From NCBI GenBank assembly GCA_032139905.1, contig JAQJDB010000006.1, forward strand, positions 1,054,001 through 1,118,000: a stretch of DNA of 64,000 bases, given 5' to 3'. This document shows, piece by piece, positions 55,750 to 63,758 of the stretch (positions are counted from its first letter, which is position 1; each line of letters begins with the position of its first letter). The notes under the pieces are model-generated. The model did no database searches. It was not told where the DNA came from and saw nothing but the letters and a program-made list of their open reading frames with translations. The translations under genes were made by a program, and so were the position numbers. The DNA comes from Nitrospira sp. MA-1 (lineage in GTDB: Bacteria > Nitrospirota > Nitrospiria > Nitrospirales > UBA8639).

Positions 55750-56406
55750 CTATCCGTGTTGGGAGTCAGACGGTTTACGAAACAAGACGACGTTCTTGTG
55801 CAAATAGATGATTTCTCCTCCCCATCGTGAATTCAACCATGCCCAGGTCTCGTGTGAGAAAAAGCAGACATGCGTCGGATCTTTGATGTAATACCAATCC
55901 AGAAACGGTCGATCGGGTGGTGCCAGTTGGGTCATGATTCCCAATATGCCATTAGCTTTCAGTCGTGCCCATAACCGGTCAAATTCCTGTCCGGGATGGT
56001 GCAGATGCTCGGCCACTTCCGTGGCCGTGATGAAATCATAGGTCTGTTCCAGGACTCCAGGATTGTACGCATAAAAGGGGTCGTAAATCGACATGGTATG
56101 TCCGGATTCTTGAAGCATGAAAGAGAGAGTTGGACCCGGACCAGCCCCAAAATCCAATCCGGAACTATTGGGTCTCAGGTGTTGGTGGAGTGGTTCGGCT
56201 AATTGGTTTAAAAACTTTCGATAGCCCGGGTCTTCAGAATTATTTTCATGGTGATCGTACTGTTTTTTTTCCTCGTTGAGTGAGACGTAATAGGCGGGAG
56301 GAACGAAAATGAGCCGACACTGTCCACAGGAGAAGTATGGTCGACACTGGTCACTTCCCACTAATGTGGGTTCCGGTTTACAACATAGTGGACAGTTATG
56401 AGGAAT
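55750..56406 (-). CDS. Class I SAM methyltransferase with N-terminal zinc ribbon; start uncertain
   Basis: About 218 residues if translation begins at ATT 56406. The earliest standard start, GTG 56361, cuts off the first half of a zinc ribbon. In frame upstream of it, codons read HNCPLCCKPEPTLVGSD, and then CRPYFSCGQC completes CxxC...CxxC. An AGGGGA lies 9 bases before ATT 56406. No ATG, GTG or TTG exists between the preceding in-frame stop and GTG 56361. The AdoMet site is LDFGAGPGPTLSFM, with EVAEHLHHP after it, typical of the family. The substrate is unknown. Confidence 0.7.
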   Translation of the reverse strand: MPHNCPLCCKPEPTLVGSDQCRPYFSCGQCRLIFVPPAYYVSLNEEKKQYDHHENNSEDPGYRKFLNQLAEPLHQHLRPNSSGLDFGAGPGPTLSFMLQESGHTMSIYDPFYAYNPGVLEQTYDFITATEVAEHLHHPGQEFDRLWARLKANGILGIMTQLAPPDRPFLDWYYIKDPTHVCFFSHETWAWLNSRWGGEIIYLHKNVVLFRKPSDSQHG

Positions 56407-56518
56407 AGCGATATGTCCCCTGCGAGAAAATTCAGGATGAGCATGGAGTGGGTTTGTACTCCGCGTTCATTCGTTGATTCCGGTAGGGGACGGGTCGATT
56501 GTGCAGCGCCTGTGACAA

Positions 56519-56872
56519 TTATCGATTCCTTCCATCGGCACAAGCGATACAGAGGGGGGCGGTGGGATCCACGTCTAATCGTTTCCTGGAAATTTCTTCC
56601 TCGCACCTCAGACACCAGCCGAATTTGCCGTTTTCGAGCCGTTGGAGGGCTGATTCGATACGCTGCAATTGAATGTGTCGACGTTGTTGAGCCGCTTGAG
56701 CCATGGCTTGTTGTTGGAGGGCATCCATTCGTGAGACGCGCCCGATCGTCGTTTGGTCCAGTTCCACCGGTTGGGCTGCTTCCTGCCCGGTGGAGGATAC
56801 GGCCTGCAATTCGTCCTTGAGGTTCAGGAGCGTTGTTCGAAAATGGTCGTAATGAGAAGTCGGCTGTGTCAT
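56519..56872 (-). CDS. DksA/TraR-family zinc-finger protein
   Basis: A 117-residue protein: coiled helices with QRRHIQLQRIESALQRLENG, then the C4 zinc finger CLRCEEEISRKRLD...CIAC. Such proteins bind the RNA polymerase secondary channel and tune transcription, often with ppGpp. The N-terminal tip lacks an obvious DxxDxA motif, so it is an atypical member. ATG 56872 is preferred to the frame start at 56887. Divergent from the carbonic anhydrase. Confidence 0.88.
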   Translation of the reverse strand: MTQPTSHYDHFRTTLLNLKDELQAVSSTGQEAAQPVELDQTTIGRVSRMDALQQQAMAQAAQQRRHIQLQRIESALQRLENGKFGWCLRCEEEISRKRLDVDPTAPLCIACADGRNR

Positions 56873-56953
56873 GAGGGCAAGAATCAAAGAGGGTTATGTG
56901 TTTCTTGTCCTATACTATGGATACGAGAGAACGGGCATAGGACGCTATTGGGT

Positions 56954-57685
56954 TTGGAGGATGATGGAAGCAATGTACCCCAGCCAGACCGTGAAAGGCC
57001 AATAATCGACAAAAGGAAATTAAAAATCCTTCAGCAGGGAGAGCACATTGAAAAAATATTGAAGGGGTTAATCAAGTTCCAGGAAGAGGTGTTTTTGAAA
57101 AAGAAAGAGTTATTCGCCGGGTTGTCCGGTCATCAAAAACCAAGAGCCGTATTTGTGACCTGCTCAGATTCACGGATCGATCCGTCATTACTCACTCAGA
57201 CTGAACCGGGGGAGTTGTTTATTATTCGGAATGCAGGCAATTTAATTCCAACCTACGGAGCGGCTATCGGGGGCAGTACGGCCTCTCTCGAATATGGGAT
57301 TTCGGTCCTCCAAGTCAAAGATATTATCGTGTGCGGACATACGGATTGCGGTGCCATGGGGGCTTTGTTGCATCAGGAGAAACTTCAGGAGCTTCCTGCT
57401 GTCAAAGCGTGGCTTCAGCATGCCGAGACCACCGTGCGTATAATGAAAGATTTATACACGCATTTGCACGGAGATGAGTTATTTGCCGCCGTCATACGGG
57501 AAAATGTGTTAGTTCAACTCGATCATCTAAAGACGCATCCGGCTGTCGCAACGGGATTGCGCCGGGGAAATTTGCGCCTGCATGGATGGGTCTATTCCAT
57601 AGGAACGGGTGAAGTGTGGGTGTATGACTGGGAGAAAAGAAGTTTCATCGATCCTCGAGAAAGAAAAAGCCCAACTATCGTTTGA
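56954..57685 (+). CDS. Beta-class carbonic anhydrase
   Basis: Reversible hydration of CO2; zinc ligands in CSDSRIDPS and HTDCGAMG (Cys, Asp, His, Cys). Family homology begins near HIEKILKGLIKFQEEVF and runs to YSIGTGEVWVYDW. The start is unclear: no ATG is in frame near the homology. TTG 56954 and TTG 57059 are the visible standard choices, and the frame further left runs under the divergent DksA gene and is not real. A 14-codon frame starting ATGATGG (56961) overlaps the beginning in another frame. In an autotroph this enzyme would supply bicarbonate. Confidence 0.88.
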   Translation: MEDDGSNVPQPDRERPIIDKRKLKILQQGEHIEKILKGLIKFQEEVFLKKKELFAGLSGHQKPRAVFVTCSDSRIDPSLLTQTEPGELFIIRNAGNLIPTYGAAIGGSTASLEYGISVLQVKDIIVCGHTDCGAMGALLHQEKLQELPAVKAWLQHAETTVRIMKDLYTHLHGDELFAAVIRENVLVQLDHLKTHPAVATGLRRGNLRLHGWVYSIGTGEVWVYDWEKRSFIDPRERKSPTIV

Positions 57686-57853
57686 ATAACTGCACTGAGG
57701 CTGTCTTTGGTGAGAGTCTGCCAAAATTTGCGAATGGGAGGCTTCTTCGTAGGCAATTATCGTAGGTGGGTGGCTCGAATTGCTACATGGGATAAACCAT
57801 CATCAATCCGAGCCATGAAAGTATATTACAGGTGCATGAAAGGAATGCTCGAA

Positions 57854-58285
57854 CTATCTCGGCCACCGTTTCCAGGCATTACTTTGTGAGTCAAACCACC
57901 ATTGAGGGCCACTTAGATAGATTCTTTTATGGCATTCCAAGGATTCCTGGTGCTCGTTAGGCCATTCCTTCCAGGTATTGTTTTGAGAGTCAAACCACCA
58001 GTCCGGCCCATCCATGTTTAGATTCTTATGTTCCTCGATAGTCCACTGAGGTTTCTCTGAGGGCCATTCCTTCCATGTATTGTTTTGAGAGTCAAACCAC
58101 CAGTCGGGGTGCTGAAGATATAACAGCTTATGCCCCTCCAGGGTAATTCTTCCTTCACTGTCCCACAAGTCGGCATGTTGTTGACAAAAGTCATTGCGTC
58201 TCATGTTGTCTTGCGCCCAGCCATAGGTAGCGAATGTGCAGCTGAGCAGAAGAAAAATAGCAGTCATATGCCCACATTTTTTCAT
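57854..58285 (-). CDS. Secreted protein with three Trp-rich tandem repeats
   Basis: A 143-residue exported protein (signal peptide about 1-24, TAIFLLLSCTFATYGWAQ). After a short head, three repeats of about 34 residues follow, each with a helical lead (HKLLYLQHP, HKNLNMDGP, HKRIYLSGP) and the core WWFDSQNNTWKEWP; the third copy reads WWFDSQSNAWKRWP. The repeats are also clear at DNA level. I do not recognise the family. It could bind a polymer or another envelope protein. Confidence 0.8.
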   Translation of the reverse strand: MKKCGHMTAIFLLLSCTFATYGWAQDNMRRNDFCQQHADLWDSEGRITLEGHKLLYLQHPDWWFDSQNNTWKEWPSEKPQWTIEEHKNLNMDGPDWWFDSQNNTWKEWPNEHQESLECHKRIYLSGPQWWFDSQSNAWKRWPR

Positions 58286-58676
58286 TGGCAGACTCCTTTT
58301 TTACGAAAGCCGGAAATTGAATAATGACCTCATGGGTTCCTGTCCTTTCTCCTTTTGGACCAAATGATGGAGAGGTTTTCCAGATCAGGCCATTATCTGG
58401 AAAAATTTAGAAGAAAGGATGAATTCTTTGAATTGTAATCAACGGTTGGAGAAGAATCGTAGAGATAATTTTGGTAGAAGAATCCGGATTATGTCTAACG
58501 GAAGAGTTGTGGTCCTATAACAACCTTCGGCAATAGGCATTCCGATGGTTTGCAATGGATTGATGGCGTGGGGAAGAGAGAGCAAGGTAAGGGATTAAAG
58601 GCTGTAATCCCGTTTGGAAGGGAATTCTTTCTATGCAACCGGGAAATAAGTTCTTTGTCAGCATGATCAATACGGG
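58286..58676. other. Gene-free stretch upstream of the repeat protein
   Basis: About 390 bp, with A-rich and T-rich patches near 58390-58500. No supported frame and no clear hairpin. Confidence 0.45.
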
Positions 58677-59270
58677 TCAAAGGCACTGGACACGTGTCAG
58701 GGTGTTTTGATCAGTGTGGTGAAACACCTCAGGTCGCCCCGCAATCTGTAACTGCGTATCTTCCTTATAGCTGAACTTCCAGGTTTCGTTAATGGTGACA
58801 GATAATTCATATCGCACCGTTTTCGCAGCCTGATCCAGATAGGGATTTGAGAGAATTCCATACACACCGGATCCCGCGTCAGCGGCCAGGTGAAACTCTT
58901 TTGCGTCGGGCTCCGAAGTCCCGCCTGCATTCACCATGACGCCCCGAGGAACCATAAAACACCGCATCACCTGTTTGCTGGCCGCATCCCATAACCAATA
59001 CCCCACTTCCTCGTGAAACGGCTGTTCCTTGATCAGCGGCCAGGCAATGGTCGAATAACGGAGGCCATAAAGCACCTGCAAACCATTTATTACAGGTCCT
59101 ATTGGTTCAAACTGCAATCGTTCTCGAAAATGAGTTTCGTGGCCACCCTCTTTGACTGGTGCGAGATCGACACCCTGATCGCCTTCCCAGAGTCCGGCTA
59201 GAGAAGCGAGTGGACCCAAGTGTCTAAGAATTTCGGCATCAGCGGCATCGGGATGATCTGCTTTGGTCAT
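58677..59270 (-). CDS. Nitrobindin/FABP-like haem-binding beta-barrel protein
   Basis: A 197-residue protein. The opening LGPLASLAGLWEGDQGVDLA matches the GxWxGxG start of the nitrobindin-like barrel. Further landmarks are RERLQFEPIGPVING, FHEEVGYWLWDAASKQVMR and the end EVFHHTDQNTLTRV, where the histidine pair is a candidate haem ligand. Family members bind haem and react with nitrogen oxides, which would suit a nitrite oxidiser. The role here is inferred. Confidence 0.85.
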   Translation of the reverse strand: MTKADHPDAADAEILRHLGPLASLAGLWEGDQGVDLAPVKEGGHETHFRERLQFEPIGPVINGLQVLYGLRYSTIAWPLIKEQPFHEEVGYWLWDAASKQVMRCFMVPRGVMVNAGGTSEPDAKEFHLAADAGSGVYGILSNPYLDQAAKTVRYELSVTINETWKFSYKEDTQLQIAGRPEVFHHTDQNTLTRVQCL

Positions 59271-59378
59271 GAGAATAGGCTCCTTTCAGGAAAGTGTGAG
59301 GAGGAACGGACATAGAACTTTTTTGGAATCTGGCGTAACCGACTTTACCAAATCGTACAAATGGTTTGTGAATGTTTT

Positions 59379-60071
59379 TTAAAACCACCAGATCCGCATT
59401 GACTGCATCCAACGAATACTATGAATGGCCAGGCCTGCTAATTTGGGGACGCTCAGTTGCACGGGTTTGGATTTTAAGCATTGGATGACATGGGCTGAAG
59501 CCTGATCGGCAGTCATCATTAGTGGTTTCCAGGAGTTCTTGGGCAGCTTCGTATCCACAAAACCAAAGCGAATATTGGTCACGTATATGCCATGCGATCG
59601 GAGCTTGAAGGCTATTGAAATCAAATAATTGCTGAAACCGGCCTTTGATGCCGTATAGGAAGGGGAGTCGGCGTTGTAAAAATCATCGGCGAGACTTGAT
59701 AGGCCGATAAAGTGTCCCTGTCCTTTCTCAAGCCAGCCCGGCGCGAGGGCGGCCAGGGTTCGTACCATTGACGTGAAATTCACCTCAACAACGCGCGCCT
59801 CCTGTGAGAGATCAGGCAGGGTCAAACGCGAGCCAATGGCCGCGCAATATATGCAGGCGTCAAAAGGCTCTTCTTCGGCAAGAAGCGTTTTCAGAATCTG
59901 CGGATACTCGGGAGCGGCGATGTCCTGCACGATATGTCGAGGCCCATCCCGACCGAGTGGACTAGGACTCCGGGAAATACCCACGACTCGATCTCCCTGA
60001 GCTAACAGCGCCCGGGTCACGGCTGCGCCAATGCCGTCGGAGTTGCCTATGAGTAAATAGGTGTGTTGCAT
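59379..60071 (-). CDS. Short-chain dehydrogenase/reductase
   Basis: A 230-residue NAD(P)-dependent enzyme. ATG 60071 places YLLIGNSDGIGAAVTRAL at the N-terminus as in the family; the frame to 60125 adds 18 unlikely residues. Catalytic residues lie in GLSSLADDF (Ser) and SYTASKAGF (Tyr-x3-Lys). The nucleotide site GNSDGIG departs slightly from TGxxxGIG. The substrate is unknown. It stands alone, about 110 bp before the haem-binding gene on the same strand. Confidence 0.9.
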   Translation of the reverse strand: MQHTYLLIGNSDGIGAAVTRALLAQGDRVVGISRSPSPLGRDGPRHIVQDIAAPEYPQILKTLLAEEEPFDACIYCAAIGSRLTLPDLSQEARVVEVNFTSMVRTLAALAPGWLEKGQGHFIGLSSLADDFYNADSPSYTASKAGFSNYLISIAFKLRSHGIYVTNIRFGFVDTKLPKNSWKPLMMTADQASAHVIQCLKSKPVQLSVPKLAGLAIHSIRWMQSMRIWWF

Positions 60072-60478
60072 GGGCTTTTGAATACCAGAGTCATAAAATC
60101 TTCTCAATCCTGACATGAAAGACATGGTATGTGAAGAGAAGAATCAACATGCATCAATGTCCGTCTTAAGGGAGGCTTGAGTTGTTTCCGGAGTGTGGTC
60201 TGGCACTGATAAATTGGAAGTGATGAACTTCCTCCGCTTGCCTTTTGAAAGGGCAATTACCCTACTCAATATTCCTAAACCAGGCGTTGTGGGGAGACTT
60301 CAATTGGTGTAATAAAGAACTTGTGTGATGAATGCGACGTTGGGGTTGGTCATGTTCGTGTCGCTGGTTTTTTGATTCTTTCGTCCATCCGATGTGGAAT
60401 GCTAAGGGGTGGTGTATGTGCAGCGGAGGTTTATCCTCAACGTTCATTTAAAAGCGAAACTATGGAGGCTGAAATAGG
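60072..60478. other. Gene-free stretch
   Basis: About 400 bp between the SDR and the Trp-rich membrane protein. Presumably holds both promoters. No supported gene or repeat. Confidence 0.4.
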
Positions 60479-60778
60479 ATGGGTATCCCGTCAAGATCTA
60501 GCCTGGGAAAAATTATGGATGTGACAGGTGGGCCTTCGACCTGGTGCCTGTGGTTGGTGTGTGCGCTTTTCTGGACTTGGCTGTGGATGCTGGTTTGGCC
60601 CCGGGTGGATAGTCTTGGGTTAGTTTTAGGTTGTGGTGTGGCCTTAGGGTTTGGTCTGGGTATTGGATTGGGGTTTCTCTGGAAGTGGATGGGGCTATGG
60701 CTATGGGTCTGGTTATTAGCCTATGGTTGGTCATGGGCCCTGCTTTGGTTATATCTGGCTCAGGTTGTCTGGCTATAG
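60479..60778 (+). CDS. Small tryptophan-rich membrane protein (uncertain)
   Basis: A 99-residue frame. ATG 60479 has GGAGG 10 bases upstream. After a short polar head, it is almost entirely hydrophobic, with 14 tryptophans and a glycine-rich middle (LGLVLGCGVALGFGLGIGLG), giving two or three membrane segments. Low complexity means chance coding is possible because the DNA is G- and T-rich. Not recognised. Confidence 0.4.
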   Translation: MGIPSRSSLGKIMDVTGGPSTWCLWLVCALFWTWLWMLVWPRVDSLGLVLGCGVALGFGLGIGLGFLWKWMGLWLWVWLLAYGWSWALLWLYLAQVVWL

Positions 60779-60799
60779 TTTTGCCCTATTTACCTACTG

Positions 60800-61168
60800 C
60801 TATTCCTTCGAATTCGTAGGCTCCTGGCGGGAATTTGGCCAAAAAGTCTCTGATGACTTGCTTGGCTTCTTCGTTTGGTCCAATGCATTTTCAGGTAAAT
60901 GGTCTGGTTCCGATGCAAAGGTCAATTCGCTTAATTCCTGAGGTCCGAGCTCTCTTCGGGTATTGATGTTGAAGATTGTTCGTTCTCTGACGTCAGAGAT
61001 CTGTAAACTTTTCATGTGCCCACCGTCAACGAAAGCTTGGAGCTCAATATCGTGATCGATCGTCTCAGTGAAAATCCTGGTGGCCTTGAATGGCAGTTCA
61101 TTGTTGTCTCCGGCTGCCAGCAAAGGGCTGGTCAGTACGGTGGTGATGAGGCCAAAGGCAAAAGGCAC
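60800..61168 (-). CDS. Hypothetical exported protein
   Basis: A 122-residue frame from GTG 61168. The opening PFAFGLITTVLTSPLLAAG looks like a signal peptide with cleavage after LLAAG. The mature part has a regular hydrophilic pattern (FTETIDHDIELQAFVDGGHM, ERTIFNINTRRELGPQELSE) and an Asn/Ser/Lys-rich end. An in-frame stop lies shortly upstream and there is no clear ribosome site. No family recognised. Confidence 0.5.
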   Translation of the reverse strand: MPFAFGLITTVLTSPLLAAGDNNELPFKATRIFTETIDHDIELQAFVDGGHMKSLQISDVRERTIFNINTRRELGPQELSELTFASEPDHLPENALDQTKKPSKSSETFWPNSRQEPTNSKE

Positions 61169-61392
61169 AACTTTTTGGGGCCGGTATTCCCGTCAATCCT
61201 CTCATCTTTGACAAAGGCGGACAGCTGGCAGCCCATTCCTGAATGGGCCATCCGGGTCTGGGCTTGACCTTCGCCAGATAATCCTGGAAATGATTCGCTA
61301 TCCTGCCTGATTGTCACCAACAGTCTTCTGTACATTTTCTCGGGGGTTGGCTAGGATGGGTGGGCATATCTGTCGATTCTGCCCCTACGAAC

Positions 61393-61881
61393 ATGAAGAA
61401 GAACATTACGATGTTTGTCTCGTATGCACGGGCCAATCGTGATCTGGCGACCAGATTTTTGAAAAAGTTCAAAGAGCAGGCTGCGCCCTCCAAGCTGTAT
61501 CACTATACCTTCTGGCGGGATAACGATATTCTGGTAGGCGAAAAATGGCACGAAGAAATTCAGCATGCTATAGAAGAATGTGATGTGGGGTTGGTCCTGG
61601 TCAGCCCGGCGTTTCTCGGATCACAATACATTCAGGATCACGAGCTTCCCACGTTTGTGAAGAGTGGCGGCAAGTCCGTTATTCCGGTCATGTTGCAACC
61701 GATTGATCTGGAGCACCATGATTTGAAAGGCTTACAACATACGCAAATCTTTCGGCTGCATCGCCCGCGTTTTTCCTCGTCTAAATCCTACGGGGAATGT
61801 TCGGGTTCCCATCGTGATCAATTTGCGTTGGAAGTGTTTCGGCAGATCGAAGCCCGTTTGGATACAATCTCGGAAAAATAA
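61393..61881 (+). CDS. Stand-alone TIR domain protein
   Basis: A 162-residue protein that is one TIR domain: strand A MFVSYARANRDLATRFLKKF, then YTFWRDNDILVGEKWHEEI, with the tryptophan-glutamate helix typical of TIR proteins, then CDVGLVLVSPAFLGS. Bacterial TIR domains often hydrolyse NAD+ or make cyclic ADP-ribose signals; a Glu in the WHEEI helix is the likely catalytic residue. ATG 61393 is preferred to GTG 61360, though neither has a strong ribosome site. It lies 80 bp upstream of the DUF2130 gene. Defence role is inferred. Confidence 0.85.
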   Translation: MKKNITMFVSYARANRDLATRFLKKFKEQAAPSKLYHYTFWRDNDILVGEKWHEEIQHAIEECDVGLVLVSPAFLGSQYIQDHELPTFVKSGGKSVIPVMLQPIDLEHHDLKGLQHTQIFRLHRPRFSSSKSYGECSGSHRDQFALEVFRQIEARLDTISEK

Positions 61882-61961
61882 TCCCTGAGAAGACCAAGTA
61901 TTTCTGAACCCTCCGTCCAAATGATATTTTTCCTATTACATGCCGATCAAAAATTACTCCC

Positions 61962-63248
61962 ATGACTGAACCAACGATCACGTGTCCCCAGTGCAAAACG
62001 GAAATCAAGCTGACGGAATCGCTCGCGGCCCCACTTCTCGAAGCCACGAAGCGGGACTTCGATCGACGATTGGCTCAAAAAGATGCGGATGCCGCCAAGC
62101 GGGAAGCGGCTCTGCGCGAGCGCGAAGCTGCCTTGGCCAAATCTCAGGAAACGTTGGACGCGCAAGTCGCCGACAAACTGAAATTCGAACGCGGCAAAAT
62201 TGTGGCGGAAGAAGCCAGAAAAGCCAGGCTGGCTCTCTCAAACGATCTGGACCAGAAGTCCAAAGAAATTCTTGAGATTCAGGGGATACTTAAACAAAAG
62301 GATGAAAAGCTGGCGGAAGCCCAAAAAGTCCAAGCCGATCTGCTCCGAAAGCAACGGGAGCTGGATGACGCCAAACGCGAGTTGGATCTCACCATAGAAA
62401 AGCGCGTACAGGAAGGACTCACCGTCACGCGGGATCAGGCAAAAAAAGAAGCCGAAGAAGCGCTCAAGTTTAAAGTCATGGAGAAAGAGCAGACGATTAC
62501 TTCCATGCAAAAACAAATTGAAGAACTTAAGCGTCGTGCCGAACAGGGGTCCCAGCAACTTCAGGGCGAAGTGCAGGAGCTTGAACTCGAAGCGATGCTC
62601 ACATCAAAATTCCCCCTGGATCAGATTCAACCCGTGGCAAAAGGCGAGCATGGGGGCGATGTGCTGCACCGGGTATCCAGCTCAATCGGCCAAGCCTGCG
62701 GAACCATCTTGTGGGAATCAAAGAGAACCAAAAACTGGAGTGATGGCTGGCTCATCAAGTTACGCGAGGATCAGCGGCAGGCCAAGGCTGAAATCGCGAT
62801 CATCGTCAGCCAAGCCCTGCCCAAAGAAGTGGAAACATTCGAATTTATCGACGGCGTCTGGGTCAGCCATCCCAAGGTCGCTCTTCCCCTGGCCATTGCC
62901 ATGCGTAATACCCTCATGGAGGTAGCTGGTGCCCGCCAAGCCTCGGAAGGGCAGCAAACCAAAATGGAAATGGTGTATCAATATTTGATGGGTCCGCGCT
63001 TCCGTCAACGGGTGCAAGCGATCGTAGAGGGGTTTTCCTCGATGAAGGGGGACCTTGATAAGGAGCGGAAAGTCATCATGAAGCAATGGGCTAAGCGTGA
63101 AGAACAAATTGATCGGGTCATGATGGCGACGGTGGGCATGTATGGGGACCTTCAAGGCATCGCTGGAAAAACCATGCAGGAAATTGAAGGGCTGGAACTT
63201 CAAGCCTTAGATGCACCCAAGGACGAATCCGACGGAAAATTGTTGTAA
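61962..63248 (+). CDS. DUF2130 family coiled-coil protein with nuclease-like core
   Basis: A 428-residue protein. N-terminal zinc-ribbon half site ITCPQCKTEI, then a long coiled coil (about residues 25-205, Ala/Lys/Glu/Arg-rich), then the DUF2130 core with FPLDQIQPVAKGEHGGDVLH and TILWESKRTKNWSDGWLIKL. The D...E-x-K arrangement (GGDVLHRV and WESK) is that of PD-(D/E)XK nucleases. Activity is unproven. Ends with a conserved C-terminal helix and EGLELQAL. It follows the TIR gene closely, and the two may be functionally linked. Confidence 0.9.
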   Translation: MTEPTITCPQCKTEIKLTESLAAPLLEATKRDFDRRLAQKDADAAKREAALREREAALAKSQETLDAQVADKLKFERGKIVAEEARKARLALSNDLDQKSKEILEIQGILKQKDEKLAEAQKVQADLLRKQRELDDAKRELDLTIEKRVQEGLTVTRDQAKKEAEEALKFKVMEKEQTITSMQKQIEELKRRAEQGSQQLQGEVQELELEAMLTSKFPLDQIQPVAKGEHGGDVLHRVSSSIGQACGTILWESKRTKNWSDGWLIKLREDQRQAKAEIAIIVSQALPKEVETFEFIDGVWVSHPKVALPLAIAMRNTLMEVAGARQASEGQQTKMEMVYQYLMGPRFRQRVQAIVEGFSSMKGDLDKERKVIMKQWAKREEQIDRVMMATVGMYGDLQGIAGKTMQEIEGLELQALDAPKDESDGKLL

Positions 63249-63758
63249 GAACTCCCGCCTCTGCTTTCGCCAATAAAAGCAAAGGTTTGGTCTTCGCACG
63301 ATCATGCCCGTATCGACTCATTCTCCCTAATCTTGCCGCCACGTGCCACAATTCTCCTGAGTCATTGTGGTATCTAGCAACATTTCTCATCTTTACTTTA
63401 ACCTCTGGTTCCCGGCCTTCTCTGGTTTTTGCCTTCGGTTCCGGGGGACTAGCCTTTCCGGTAATAGGTTTGTCCTGTACAGCCAAGTCGCTTCCTTTAA
63501 AAAATGATCATTGCTGGAAGGATGGGAGAGGTTCCTTTTCAGTGTCGTGTGGATTGGGGCCTCACAGCACACGACACCGGTTTGGGGAAATTTGTCCATC
63601 TGCATCCTCTAGCGAGTGAGGCAAATAGCCTCATTTCCATGATTGAAAAATGAAAACAGTAGAAAAAACTCACGTTAATATTGGCACGCAATTTGGAAAG
63701 ACTTATCGAAGGAGAGGCAAGAGCCGAGTCTATATCACAAAAGAAGGAGACAGTTCTG
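63249..63758. other. Gene-free stretch before the cytochrome
   Basis: About 510 bp. A 110-codon + strand frame (63287-63619) and a - strand frame overlapping the DUF2130 end have no ribosome sites or recognisable products. The + strand frame starting at 63650 overlaps the cytochrome gene in another phase and is not real. Confidence 0.45.
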
